Notes: generated from the sequence alone by a model not told the origin. Counted from the stretch's first letter, positions 8,019-17,401 are shown. The stretch is DNA of 64,000 bases from Lachnospiraceae bacterium UBA4338 (GCA_002393735.1 DGTK01000007.1:172894-236893), one strand, 5' to 3'. A program made the numbers and translations.

Positions 8019-9785
8019 TTAAAGATTAATTTGTACTTTCTTAATACTCTCAAGGTCTTTCTTACGCTTGATTGTCTCCATAATCATGTCATCATCATTG
8101 CCGGCATTTTTACAGAAATCATCGTAGGCGTTGCTTTTGACCGAGATAAGAATATCTTTAACTGCTTTGGATAAATCATCTCTTGTTTCCACATCAGCTA
8201 ATGACGATGTGAAGAGCTGACCGATGTCATTTTGTTCATCCACATCTTCAAATAAGGATATGTACTTGGATTCTTCAACATGGCCCTCTTCAAGGTCGGC
8301 AAACAACCTGTCATAAATTTCCTTATATGGCCCCACCGTGAAGTCGTCCTTGGACACATAATCCTTAATTGCGTTATAGACTCTTCTGTCATTTATCATG
8401 TAGCTGATAAGCAGTTGTTCAGACTTTTTACCCTTATTTTCATCCCTGCCTCTGTCCAGTTTTTCCGGCACGAAAACCGGTTTTAAATCAGCCTTGGCCA
8501 TAGCCAGTTTCTTAACGGATGAATCTAGGTAATCCATTGGGATTTTGAATCTTTTCGAGATGCTTTCCATATAACTTAGTCTCGTCATCTCATCGTCAAA
8601 ATCCACCAGCTCCTCAATTATGAAGTTCTTGAAATATGAGGACTCATCCGGATCCTCCATATCCGTATTATTATATAAATCCGCAACCACATATAGGAAA
8701 GCATTCTCAGCTTCATCAATTCTTTTTTGGAACTCTTCTCCCCCCAGGTTCTTAATGAACTCATCCGGGTCCTTATATGGCTTAAGATTAATAGCCTTGG
8801 TTTTAAGTTTCATATTTCGGCAGATTCGCTCTGCTGCCCTTACCGCCTTAACGCCGGCCGAGTCACTGTCGAAGCAAAGGTATAAATTATGCCCTGCCTT
8901 CTCTAATATTCTCGCCTGACCTTGCGTAAAAGCAGTTCCAAGTGATGCCACTGCCGAATCAAATCCTGCTTTATGAAGGGATATTACATCCATATATCCT
9001 TCACAAAGGATAAAATACCCGCTTCTGGACTTTCTCGCATAATTAAATGCATACAGGTTATTACTCTTTAAGAATATTAGCGACTCCTGGGAGTTAAGAT
9101 ATTTAGGCTCTCCATCGCCGATTATTCTTCCTCCGAAACCTATAACCTTATCCCTGCTGTTTTGTATTGGAAAGATAAGTCTGTTCCAGAACTTACAGCT
9201 TAAGTCTCCGTTATCCCTGCTTGATGCAAGTCCGCACTCAACCAGTTCCTTACCGGTATACCCTTTGGACTTAAGATAATTAATTACGTGATGACCATTT
9301 ACTGGTGCGAATCCAAGTCCAAACTTCTTCATCATCTCAGGGGTAAGTTCTCTTTCCTTGCAGTAGTCCATACCATTTTGTCCTTCAGGACATCTGAGAT
9401 ATTTATAAAAGTAAACGGTTGCGTCGGAATATATCTGGAAAAATCTTTCCCTCTTCTTTTCTTTCTCACTATCCGCAGCGCTGTATTTAACTTCCGGAAG
9501 CGCTATACCGGCTCTCCCTGCCAAGATTTGTACTGCTTCCACAAAGCCCACGTTCTCGTATTTTTGAACAAAGGTAATTACATTACCTGCAGTCTGACAA
9601 CCGAAACATTTATATATTCCCCTTGAAGGACTTACCTTGAAAGATGGTGTCTTCTCCTGATGGAAAGGACAACAGCATTCGTAGTCGGCGCCCTTCTTTT
9701 TAAGCCCCACATATGAGCCGATAACATCGACTATATCATTTTGTTCTCTTACCTGTTCTAAGAAACTTTCTTCATAAAAAGGCAT
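8019..9785 (-). CDS. dnaG: DNA primase
   Basis: This 588-residue primase makes RNA primers at the replication fork. The N-terminal CHC2 zinc finger is complete (C39, H42, C60, C63, in CCPFHQEKTPSF and YKCFGC). The TOPRIM catalytic core follows (CEGYMDVISLH, then YLCFDSDSAGVKA with the metal-binding acidic residues). The C-terminal part is the divergent DnaB-helicase-binding region. The length is normal. It lies 27 nt upstream of rpoD and downstream of dgt, the usual Clostridial macromolecular-synthesis operon. The start has GAGG upstream. Confidence 0.97.
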   Translation of the reverse strand: MPFYEESFLEQVREQNDIVDVIGSYVGLKKKGADYECCCPFHQEKTPSFKVSPSRGIYKCFGCQTAGNVITFVQKYENVGFVEAVQILAGRAGIALPEVKYSAADSEKEKKRERFFQIYSDATVYFYKYLRCPEGQNGMDYCKERELTPEMMKKFGLGFAPVNGHHVINYLKSKGYTGKELVECGLASSRDNGDLSCKFWNRLIFPIQNSRDKVIGFGGRIIGDGEPKYLNSQESLIFLKSNNLYAFNYARKSRSGYFILCEGYMDVISLHKAGFDSAVASLGTAFTQGQARILEKAGHNLYLCFDSDSAGVKAVRAAERICRNMKLKTKAINLKPYKDPDEFIKNLGGEEFQKRIDEAENAFLYVVADLYNNTDMEDPDESSYFKNFIIEELVDFDDEMTRLSYMESISKRFKIPMDYLDSSVKKLAMAKADLKPVFVPEKLDRGRDENKGKKSEQLLISYMINDRRVYNAIKDYVSKDDFTVGPYKEIYDRLFADLEEGHVEESKYISLFEDVDEQNDIGQLFTSSLADVETRDDLSKAVKDILISVKSNAYDDFCKNAGNDDDMIMETIKRKKDLESIKKVQINL

Positions 9786-9830
9786 ATATTACCTCTTTTC
9801 TATATAAAGGCATATGTTGTTATAACCACA

Positions 9831-10835
9831 TCAACCATGCCATGTCTTAGGTATAAATAATTCTTCATATTTTGAGATGGCGAATCTGTCAGTCATACAT
9901 GCTATATAATCACATACAACCCTTCTTGGATCCTCACCTCTCTCAAGTAACATTATGAATTCATCAGGCATTTCGTCTGTATGCTCCAAGAAGTATTCAT
10001 ACAGCGTGGTAACAAGCATCTCTGCTCTTCCCTCCTCGCTTTTGGCCTTCTTGTTCTGATAAACATGCTCGAACATAAACTTTCTCATGTCCAGCATGGC
10101 CTTGCCAACAGTCTCTGACATGCAGATATCATTCTTTCCCATACTGTTGGTAATTATATCGTGGATAAAAGTATCCAGTCTTTCAGTCGGTCTGTTGCCG
10201 AGAATTCTTCTAAGGTCTGCAGGAATCTCTTCTTCTTTAAGTATGCCTGCTCTTATTGCATCATCTGTATCATGATGGATGTAGGCGATTTTGTCAGCGA
10301 GCCTTACTACCTTGCCCTCTAATGTGGCAGGGGTGGACTTGGTCTGGTGGTTAAGAATACCATCTCTTACCTCAAATGTAAGATTAAGTCCCTGACCGTC
10401 TTTCTCAAGAACGTCCACAGTCCTTAAGCTTTGCTCATTATGCTCAAAGCCCAGAGTACATACTCTGTTAAGGGCTCTCTCACCAGCATGACCAAAAGGC
10501 GTATGTCCAAGGTCATGACCTAAAGCAATGGCTTCTACCAGTTCCTCATTAAGCCTTAATGCCTTGGCAATGGTTCTTGCATTCTGAGAAACTTCCAGTG
10601 TATGAGTAAGTCTGGTCCTGTAATGATCACCTTCCGGCGATAAGAAAACCTGCGTCTTATCCTTAAGTCTTCTAAAAGCCTTGCAGTGAATAATCCTGTC
10701 CCTGTCTCTCTGGAACACAGTTCTTATATCGCACTGCTTCTCATCTACCAGTCGCCCCTTTGAATTAATGCTTAAAGTAGCAAATTCACTAAGGGTTTCC
10801 TTCTCATCTATCTCAAGTTTTTCTCTGATGGTCAT
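9831..10835 (-). CDS. dgt: Deoxyguanosinetriphosphate triphosphohydrolase-like protein (HD domain)
   Basis: This is an HD-domain dNTP triphosphohydrolase of about 334 residues. The motifs are all there: DRIIHCKAFRRLKDKTQV, then RTRLTHTLEVSQ (first metal His), then ALGHDLGHTPFGHAGE (HD pair and further ligands). These enzymes cut dNTPs to nucleoside and triphosphate and help balance DNA precursors. The ATG at 10835 has GAGG nine bases upstream and is preferred over the ATG at 10841. It is the first gene of the operon with dnaG and rpoD. A terminator hairpin lies upstream, separating it from the remnant at 11068. Confidence 0.92.
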   Translation of the reverse strand: MTIREKLEIDEKETLSEFATLSINSKGRLVDEKQCDIRTVFQRDRDRIIHCKAFRRLKDKTQVFLSPEGDHYRTRLTHTLEVSQNARTIAKALRLNEELVEAIALGHDLGHTPFGHAGERALNRVCTLGFEHNEQSLRTVDVLEKDGQGLNLTFEVRDGILNHQTKSTPATLEGKVVRLADKIAYIHHDTDDAIRAGILKEEEIPADLRRILGNRPTERLDTFIHDIITNSMGKNDICMSETVGKAMLDMRKFMFEHVYQNKKAKSEEGRAEMLVTTLYEYFLEHTDEMPDEFIMLLERGEDPRRVVCDYIACMTDRFAISKYEELFIPKTWHG

Positions 10836-10962
10836 AACCATTTACCTCGCTAAAAACTTTACATAATGGTGCTTTGGAAAAGTTGCCCCATATTTAATAT
10901 ACTTGTCCCCTTGCTGTTTTCCTTTTTTAAAGTTAAAAAATTTCACAATTATTAAATAAAGA

Positions 10963-11008
10963 AAAGAGCTAACGAGTAATATGTACCATCTTTACTCGCT
11001 GGCTCTTT
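10963..11008 (-). terminator. Hairpin terminator, possibly bidirectional
   Basis: GAGCTAACGAGTAA pairs with TTACTCGCTGGCTC, a 14-bp stem with two non-Watson-Crick steps. On the minus strand it is followed by TTTTCTTTATTT, fitting a terminator after the remnant at 11068; T residues also follow on the plus strand. Confidence 0.65.
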
Positions 11009-11067
11009 ATTGTTTACGCACTTATGTCAACCAAAATGTTTTTTTCTCATTCAAAACACTATAGGTT

Positions 11068-11370
11068 TTATATTTTTTCTTTAAGAAGTTCCTCAAACTC
11101 ACTTTCATCCATCCCAGCTCTTTTTGCCGCCTCGGACAGTGTAATTATATTATCAAGAAACAGACCTCTTAATACTTCAATTTTACCTTTCTCAATTCCT
11201 TGTTCTATCCCAATCTCAATTCCTTCATTTTGAATCTGATCATATATCTCGCACATAGTCCTGCCCTCCATATTTTCACTATTAGCATTCATCTCATCAA
11301 GTATCTCTCTTTATCTTCTGCTACATTCATCATGTAATTAATTACATAACAGGAAAAACCGATATGATAT
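11068..11370 (-). pseudogene. Remnant of an Rpn/YhgA-like PD-(D/E)XK nuclease gene (C-terminal part)
   Basis: The 3' part codes for about 74 residues that look like the C-terminal tail of Rpn-family recombination-promoting nucleases: MCEIYDQIQNEGIEIG, repeated G-E-Q-G-I-E steps, and the end ITLSEAAKRAGMDESEF. Upstream, in another frame (about 11304-11370), the residues YVINYMMNVAEDKERYL also fit this family. The two parts are separated by a frameshift near 11300. No nuclease domain remains upstream, where stops appear at once. This is a decayed, truncated copy of a mobile-element-linked gene. The call rests on tail similarity only. Confidence 0.6.
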
Positions 11371-11703
11371 TTTATTAATCATCGGCGCCTGAATAGGCTA
11401 TAAAACGTTTGTAATGAACCTTTAAAGAATTTAAATTGATATTCATTCTGTGAAAAGATAATAACACTTTTAAAATACCCGCACAATAGCAAAACCATAA
11501 AAAACAACCAACACAAAAAAATTTGGTAGTATTGTATATAGAATTCGGGGGTTTGGGCATATAAGAAGTCACAAACCCTGTAAATACAAGGCTTGTGGCA
11601 TTGGTGATTTTGACGAATGATTTTTTATATAAATCACTCTCTCTTGTTTTAATGCCCTATATATGCTTTAATACTATTAGTATTAGAAAAGGGGGAAAGG
11701 CTT
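11371..11703. other. Gene-free spacer
   Basis: About 330 nt between the nuclease remnant and the Ser/His-rich gene. A short minus-strand frame (11375-11572) has no ribosome site and an implausible composition. The only structure I see is an imperfect hairpin, CACAAACC...GGCTTGTG, at about 11570-11597. The promoter of the plus-strand gene at 11704 should lie here, but no clear -35/-10 pair was found. Confidence 0.5.
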
Positions 11704-12828
11704 ATGCCACCTAGCAGACACAGTAGTTCAAGTCATCGTTCAAGTTCAAGCCACAGGTCTCACAGCTCCTCGAGTCACAGATCTCATAGTTCATCGAGCC
11801 ACAGATCTCACAGTTCTTCCTCACATAGTTCATCATATGGTAAGAACTCATACTCAAGAGGAGGCTCTGCAGCTACTTATTCAAGCAAGAATACAAGACC
11901 TGACAGACCGAGATTTCATCAGCCGACCAGTTACAGTCATGCTTCCACTCATCCAACAACAAGTTATAACTGTAAGAAGCACGACTATGTCTTCTACCCT
12001 ATAGGCTGGACCGATACCGCAACCGGTCAGACTTATGAAAAAGGTTATTATGATGAGAACGGTAACAAATATGAAACTCTTATCTTAAAGCATAATGAGA
12101 AGTATGAGAACGTGCCGATGCACTGCGAATACTGCGGCACTACAGTAGTCAGGGACTTAACCGATGATAACCAGACCATGGAATGCCCTAACTGTTCAGC
12201 AAATATGGTTATAGATGCGATTTTGGATGAAGAGGATAACCTTTATGCCGAGTCCATGTCATCACCATATTATACAAAACCGGCTTCCGTAAGTCCACGA
12301 ATGAAAGTAACATTGATAACTGTTATTATTATTGTCACAATGTCAACTATTATGCCATGTATTACCACTTTATTTGGAGGTATGCTCTCCATTATAGGCA
12401 TGCTTACTCCTTCAAATAACAATAATAATGTTAATACAGTCAATACCAACAACAGTGCTTATACTCAGACATCAACTGCTCAGTCTTTGAGCAATACAGA
12501 TATCTACGGTAAAACCCTGTATTTGGACTATGTTGAAGACGGCTGTTTTGAATTAACCGATTCATCAACTGCATACGAAAGAATGCTTAACTGGAACAGC
12601 ACTTACGAATCCTACTACGACCCATACAGCGACTGTTATCTTTGGTATAATACCGACGTCAATCCAAACACCTGGCAGTACTGGTACGAAGGCATCTCCT
12701 CCGACTATGGCGATTATGGCTGGATGGAATATGAAGACGGTGTCTGGTACATAGAGGTTGATAATGGAGTCTGGGAAGAACTCTCCCCTTCATATGATAT
12801 GTCTGAGGTATATCATTTGGCTGAATAA
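11704..12828 (+). CDS. Ser/His/Arg-repeat protein with zinc ribbon and membrane segment
   Basis: The protein has 374 residues and I do not recognise a named family. Residues 1-45 are almost only Ser, His and Arg with three exact SHRSHSSS octapeptides (16-39). A two-CxxC zinc ribbon follows (CEYC at 141-144, CPNC at 161-164). Then comes one hydrophobic segment (about 203-235), an Asn-rich linker, and an acidic Tyr/Trp-rich tail (WYNTDVNPNTWQYWYEG). The likely topology is a cytoplasmic basic head and an outside acidic tail. The ribosome site is AAAGGGGG. It stands alone on the plus strand and converges on the ABC exporter operon. Function unknown. Confidence 0.8.
   Translation: MPPSRHSSSSHRSSSSHRSHSSSSHRSHSSSSHRSHSSSSHSSSYGKNSYSRGGSAATYSSKNTRPDRPRFHQPTSYSHASTHPTTSYNCKKHDYVFYPIGWTDTATGQTYEKGYYDENGNKYETLILKHNEKYENVPMHCEYCGTTVVRDLTDDNQTMECPNCSANMVIDAILDEEDNLYAESMSSPYYTKPASVSPRMKVTLITVIIIVTMSTIMPCITTLFGGMLSIIGMLTPSNNNNNVNTVNTNNSAYTQTSTAQSLSNTDIYGKTLYLDYVEDGCFELTDSSTAYERMLNWNSTYESYYDPYSDCYLWYNTDVNPNTWQYWYEGISSDYGDYGWMEYEDGVWYIEVDNGVWEELSPSYDMSEVYHLAE
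11749..11820 (+). repeat. Three 24-bp tandem repeats coding for SHRSHSSS
   Basis: Three consecutive 24-bp units within the gene at 11704 differ at synonymous positions only and encode the octapeptide SHRSHSSS. The silent differences suggest the protein repeat is kept by selection, or is old, rather than being a fresh slippage product. Confidence 0.7.
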
Positions 12829-12850
12829 CTATCAGGCGATGCAACACCAT

Positions 12851-12910
12851 CCCAATGGCACATTTCATCCATGTGCCGCCGGCTTCTATGGCTCCAGGCA
12901 ACTTATCCAT
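12851..12910 (-). pseudogene. 20-codon 5' remnant of a ROK-family sugar kinase
   Basis: An ATG at 12910, three bases after the stop of the permease gene and behind AAGGGG, opens MDKLPG then AIEAGGTWMKCAIG. This is nearly the same as the start of the intact ROK kinase at 18229-19101 (GSIEAGGTWMKCAIG). At the DNA level 12855-12891 matches 19049-19085 with two mismatches. After the 20th codon the similarity stops abruptly and the frame runs on, meaningless, into the opposite-strand gene. It reads as the stump of a second ROK kinase gene, or a small duplication, left by a deletion. Confidence 0.75.
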
Positions 12911-12913
12911 TAT

Positions 12914-15235
12914 CTACTCAGCCCCTTTAAGTGCTTCAACCATATCTATTTTGTTAATCTTGGAAGTAACATATATATTAACTATTACCGACACTGCAAA
13001 AGTCCCCACCACGGTTGCTATATAAACAAAAGGGGAAAGTTTAACCAGCACATCATCATCCGGATGGTAATAAGCGTCATTTATTACATCAAGCAGCACT
13101 CTTCCAAAGGGAACTCCTATTAAAGCCCCGAGAATTGTTATGGACAGATTCTGCTGCAATATGATAAGACGAATGGCAAGGGACTGAAAGCCCAGTACTT
13201 TCATTGTTGCTATTTCCTTAACCTTCTCTATGTAAGATAATTCTCCCAGATTATACAGAACAATTACTCCCATAACCACCGCAATGGTGCTTATAATGAC
13301 AGCTATGGCATATCCCAGTTCATTACCGGCTTCCAGGGTTCTTTTCATCATAACCACATCATTAACCGCAGATATTTCCGGTCTTTTTTCAAGAGACTTG
13401 TCCACTGTTTTATTGGTATATAAAATATTCGGCCTGAAATCTCCACGCATGCTCTCCCAGGATTTTCTGCTTAATATCATTCCCTGGTCGGATGCCTGTA
13501 TATTAAATCCCATGATTCTGGCCCTATAAAGAGTTTTATCCCCCGGTATACGCCAGGAAATCATGTCTCCCACATCAACTTCCAGAACATCTCTCATATT
13601 GGATGTAAGAATCACTCCCGTATCCGGAAGGTCGAAGAATTCTTCATTCTCATTCTGGAAATGATACAGATTCCCCTCATCAAATATCTGCATCGTTCTC
13701 ACATCCGTAACCGTGTCGGAATATATGGTTGCATTTTCCATCTGAACCATCTGCCCTTTGAACTGCCTTGAATAATCATATACCTGGCTGTATGAGGCAT
13801 CCTCAAATAATATTCTGTACCTTGCGCTGCATATGGTGCCGTACATCCAGTCCGACTGCTCCGCAAGACATTCGGCGAATCCGAAGGCGGTAAACAAAAG
13901 GGTTGATGTGAATATAATACCAAGAATACTCATTACCGTTCTAAGTCTGTTTCTGTCCACATCACGTATATTCCACCTTGAACCGAACTTAAGCTGTTCC
14001 CAAACCGGTGTTCTCTCCAGTAATCCGGTCTGCCCTGTCTTAGGCACAGCAGGCTTAAGAATCTCGGCAGCATTCTCCGTCAGAGTCTTTTTCGTGCATA
14101 TATATGTTGTAATTATGCTCATAAGTACTGCGGCAAGGGGCATGACAATGCTCTGATAAGAAGACCTTAGAGCCGCATAAGGATTCTGATAATAATAATC
14201 ATTGATACTTTTTAAGTAAAGCCCCAGAGTATACCTGCCGATAACAATACCCAGCACAGCCGCTATCAAGGTGACTATTGCTGAATAAGACAGATAATGA
14301 ATTATAATTTTTTTATCGGAGAATCCCAGTGCTTTCATGGTTCCGATTTGGGTTCTCTGCTTACTGATAAGCCTGGTCATGGTAGTCAGAATGCCCAGGA
14401 GAGCCACGGATATAAAAAGCACCGCGAACAAAGATGAAACTGAATCAAAGGACTCTGTACTGGAGAAAAAGAAGCCGTAAACATCATCCTCGGTTTTTGT
14501 TTTTACAATAATCTCATCATTATCGAGAGTATCCGTAATCTTATCCTTCATCTCTTTCATTATAAGGATATCTTCGTCTGTCAGAGACATCAGCTGACCG
14601 TCCACATCATTTAAATCAACGGTAAGCTGGTCATAGTATGTTTCCTCAAAAGGAGCGGAGGAAATATCCATAACCCCAAAAGCATGGGTTCCGTATATAG
14701 GTTCCGGATAGGTATCGCTGGGCACATAATAAAGATATTCAGGATAGTATACAAGACCTTTTACCACTTCTTTCTGGGTTTGATTGCCGATTTTAAGTGA
14801 TATGACATCCCCCACTCTTACCCCCTGGGCTTTGGCGAATTCATCTTCAAGCCATATCCCCGAGGCTCCGGGAACATATTCCTCACCATCCACTACCATC
14901 ATTCTTGAAACCTTCGTGCTTGAAACATAATTCATCACAAGAAGATATTCTTTATCCAGAACCACCTTGCCATAGGCATGCATAATGCCGTCCACGGCCT
15001 TGATTTCATCCATCATTTCAAGTTTTGAAATATTCCCGGGGCTGAACACGGTTCCCCGAACATCCAGATCCTTATATCCGTAATCTTCAAGATACTCGGT
15101 ACCTGTCATGAGGGTACAGTTTTTACCCGCATCAAAACCGCCCACAATAAGCATGGCAAAAAAAGTCATTATAAATATGGCAACAAACTGCGTTGCATTT
15201 TGTCTTAAATCTCTTATAACTTTTCTTAAAAGCAT
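12914..15235 (-). CDS. ABC transporter permease (FtsX/MacB type)
   Basis: The protein has 773 residues with two FtsX-type permease units. It starts with one membrane segment (FVAIFIMTFFAMLIVGG), a large extracytoplasmic domain, three membrane segments around residues 270-385 (including VALLGILTTMTRLISKQRTQIGTMKALG), then a second unit with its own outside domain and final segments (STIAVVMGVIVLYNLG, KEIATMKVLG). The KALG/KVLG phrases are typical of FtsX permeases. It lies 14 nt after the membrane-fusion gene and forms with it and the ATPase a three-part exporter. Substrate unknown; peptides, lipids or drugs are possible. Confidence 0.92.
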   Translation of the reverse strand: MLLRKVIRDLRQNATQFVAIFIMTFFAMLIVGGFDAGKNCTLMTGTEYLEDYGYKDLDVRGTVFSPGNISKLEMMDEIKAVDGIMHAYGKVVLDKEYLLVMNYVSSTKVSRMMVVDGEEYVPGASGIWLEDEFAKAQGVRVGDVISLKIGNQTQKEVVKGLVYYPEYLYYVPSDTYPEPIYGTHAFGVMDISSAPFEETYYDQLTVDLNDVDGQLMSLTDEDILIMKEMKDKITDTLDNDEIIVKTKTEDDVYGFFFSSTESFDSVSSLFAVLFISVALLGILTTMTRLISKQRTQIGTMKALGFSDKKIIIHYLSYSAIVTLIAAVLGIVIGRYTLGLYLKSINDYYYQNPYAALRSSYQSIVMPLAAVLMSIITTYICTKKTLTENAAEILKPAVPKTGQTGLLERTPVWEQLKFGSRWNIRDVDRNRLRTVMSILGIIFTSTLLFTAFGFAECLAEQSDWMYGTICSARYRILFEDASYSQVYDYSRQFKGQMVQMENATIYSDTVTDVRTMQIFDEGNLYHFQNENEEFFDLPDTGVILTSNMRDVLEVDVGDMISWRIPGDKTLYRARIMGFNIQASDQGMILSRKSWESMRGDFRPNILYTNKTVDKSLEKRPEISAVNDVVMMKRTLEAGNELGYAIAVIISTIAVVMGVIVLYNLGELSYIEKVKEIATMKVLGFQSLAIRLIILQQNLSITILGALIGVPFGRVLLDVINDAYYHPDDDVLVKLSPFVYIATVVGTFAVSVIVNIYVTSKINKIDMVEALKGAE

Positions 15236-15249
15236 ATATTGCTCCCTGT

Positions 15250-16692
15250 CTATTTGGCGCTGACTTTGCTGCCTATATCGTCTGGAATGACAGGGGATGT
15301 AATAACACTCTCACCTTCATCAAGCCCACTTAATATTTCAACATATCCGCCCCCTGAGCCGCCTGTTTCAATATTTCTTCTTGCTATATATCCATCTTCA
15401 ATAACATATACATAATCCCCTTCATCATCCGAATAGACGCCCTTTTCGTTCACCTTAAGAACATCTTTCTTTTCTTCCATAAAAAGAGTGATATCGGCTT
15501 CAAGTCCAATAATCGGGGAGACTTTTTTATCGTCAAAAGTAACAGTAACCTTAACTTTAGGTTTACCTGACCCATCATCTGTTGCCACTTTGGCTATACT
15601 GTCCACAACTCCCTCGTATGTTTCATTGCCTACGGTTACAGATGCCTTTTGTCCCGCTTTTACATAATCAATATCATATCGTGATATCAGAATGGTTGCG
15701 TTATAACCGCTGGTTGGCTGAAGGGTAAAAAGAGGTGTTCCCGCTTCCACATAGGCTCCCGGGTCTGCAAACTTCTCAACTATTGTTCCGTTTACCTTGG
15801 ACACTATTCCATTGGCAGCCATTTCTTTAAAACGATTAGCCTGCTCTACGTGAAGCTCCGACAGTTCCACCGCATCCCCATATGACTTAAGGGTGGACTC
15901 GTTAACTATTCCCGCCTTAGCCATGGAATACTGCTCAAAACTCTGTGACCACAGCACATCAATAAGTTCCATCTGACGAACAAGGGACAGATATCTGCCA
16001 TATTCTTCCATACTAAGGGTATAAGGGCTAATGGACGCAATCTGCTGTCTGTTGATTGTTATCTGATTTTCCAAATCGGCAATTTTCTTCTTAGCCGCCG
16101 CAATCTCCTCTTCACTCTGGGCAGCCTCCAACTGGGCCGTGGCATCCTGAAGAGCAACAGTTACAATGGAAAACTGTGCATCAAGCGCATTAATATTGGC
16201 TTCGTTATTATTTTCCCTTTCATTCTGGACGTACAAAAGCTGGTCCCTTGACTCCATTAATTTAACATACTGACTCTGATAATCCGTGTTGGCATTCTGG
16301 GTTTGGGACAAAAGTTCCTTGTAAGCCGCATTTTGGCTGACTATACCTTCATATACATCCTTGTCATAGTCTCTGCTTATCTCTGCCTCTTTTAATGCTT
16401 CATCAAAGGATGTCATATCATATGCTGCCAGTTTGTCCCCTTCTTTTACCTCATCATCTAAGGAGTACATAACCTCTGAGATTTTACCGCTCACCGGTGC
16501 ATATATCACCAGAACATCATCCGCTTCCACATATCCCACATCCGTGACACTCTGCTGAACATCTCCCCTGGTTACCGCCTCTGCTTCCACGGTATCAGGG
16601 GATAAAAAATACACCAGCACGCCTGCTGCTACAATTACCAAAACAACTGGGATTATTATTTTCCATTTATTCTTTTTCCAAAAATTCTTCAT
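15250..16692 (-). CDS. Membrane-fusion (HlyD/MacA-like) subunit of ABC exporter
   Basis: About 480 residues. An N-terminal membrane anchor (WKIIIPVVLVIVAAGVLVYFL) is followed by a lipoyl/barrel-sandwich half (VSGKISEVMYSLDDEVKEGD), a long helical hairpin rich in Gln, Glu and Ala (about 90-270), the second half-motif (VEKFADPGAYVEAGTPLF) and beta-barrel domains. This is the adaptor protein that links an FtsX-type permease to the outside. The start at 16692 lies 4 nt after the ATPase stop with GTGGAGTGG upstream; the longer frame from 16713 would overlap the ATPase. Exporters of this kind in Firmicutes often carry peptides or antibiotics, but nothing here fixes the substrate. Confidence 0.9.
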   Translation of the reverse strand: MKNFWKKNKWKIIIPVVLVIVAAGVLVYFLSPDTVEAEAVTRGDVQQSVTDVGYVEADDVLVIYAPVSGKISEVMYSLDDEVKEGDKLAAYDMTSFDEALKEAEISRDYDKDVYEGIVSQNAAYKELLSQTQNANTDYQSQYVKLMESRDQLLYVQNERENNNEANINALDAQFSIVTVALQDATAQLEAAQSEEEIAAAKKKIADLENQITINRQQIASISPYTLSMEEYGRYLSLVRQMELIDVLWSQSFEQYSMAKAGIVNESTLKSYGDAVELSELHVEQANRFKEMAANGIVSKVNGTIVEKFADPGAYVEAGTPLFTLQPTSGYNATILISRYDIDYVKAGQKASVTVGNETYEGVVDSIAKVATDDGSGKPKVKVTVTFDDKKVSPIIGLEADITLFMEEKKDVLKVNEKGVYSDDEGDYVYVIEDGYIARRNIETGGSGGGYVEILSGLDEGESVITSPVIPDDIGSKVSAK

Positions 16693-16696
16693 GTCA

Positions 16697-17401
16697 TCAC
16701 CACTCCACTTCATCTACTGTCAAAGGATTCTCGTTTAATACCACATCCGCCACGGTACCGTTTTTAACATATATTACTTTGTCCGCAAGGTGTGCAAACA
16801 AATCATTATGGGTAACAATAACCACCGTTCTGTGTTCCTCTCTTGCCTGATTTTGCAAAATATTAATAACTTCCTTACCTGTATTGGTATCAAGAGCGCC
16901 TGTAGGCTCATCGCACAGAAGCAGCCTCGGCTTCTTGGCAAGTGCCCTGGCTATGGACACTCTCTGCTGCTGACCTCCGGACATCTGGGCCGGGAAATTT
17001 TTGGCCCTGTCCGAAAGACCCACCAGTTCAAGAGCTTTATAAGGATCCATAATATCTATTCCCAGCTCGCTCATTAAAGCAACATTCTCCATGGCATTAA
17101 GCGTTGGAATAAGATTATAGAACTGAAAAATGATTCCCACATCCTTAGCCCTGAAAAGTCCCAGTTCCTTATCATTTAATTCTGTAATAACTTTATCCCC
17201 AAAAGTTATCTTTCCGGACGTTGCACTGTCAAGACCACCCAGCATGTTAAGAAGTGTACTCTTACCTGCTCCCGAAGGCCCTAAAATCACAACCATCTCC
17301 CCTTCATCAATTGTAAGATTCACATCATGCAGCGCTTCATAAACTATATCCCCTGTATGATACACCTTGCCTACATTTTCAAATGTGATAAGCGTTTCCA
17401 C
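16697..17401 (-). CDS. ABC transporter ATP-binding protein (MacB/LolD type)
   Basis: The 234-residue ATPase has Walker A (GPSGAGKST), the Q-loop region (IFQFYNLIPTLNAMENV), the signature MSGGQQQRVSIARAL, Walker B (LLLCDEPTGALD) and the H-loop (VIVTHND). The PTGALD version is typical of the MacB/LolD/FtsE branch that works with FtsX permeases. The start is a GTG at 17401 with AAGGAG upstream. It is the first gene of the exporter operon (ATPase, fusion protein, permease). A hairpin terminator lies between it and the upstream lipoprotein gene. Confidence 0.95.
   Translation of the reverse strand: METLITFENVGKVYHTGDIVYEALHDVNLTIDEGEMVVILGPSGAGKSTLLNMLGGLDSATSGKITFGDKVITELNDKELGLFRAKDVGIIFQFYNLIPTLNAMENVALMSELGIDIMDPYKALELVGLSDRAKNFPAQMSGGQQQRVSIARALAKKPRLLLCDEPTGALDTNTGKEVINILQNQAREEHRTVVIVTHNDLFAHLADKVIYVKNGTVADVVLNENPLTVDEVEW

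Noticed and set aside
7288..8022. Plus-strand frame of 244 residues opposite rpoD
   Set aside because: It is the mirror of the Lys/Ala/Thr repeats of the RpoD tail, with no ribosome site.
11375..11572. Minus-strand frame of 65 residues
   Set aside because: No ribosome site, odd composition, and no family match that I can see.
11749..11820. Tandem 24-bp repeats considered as a CRISPR array
   Set aside because: They have no spacers and lie in frame in a coding region.
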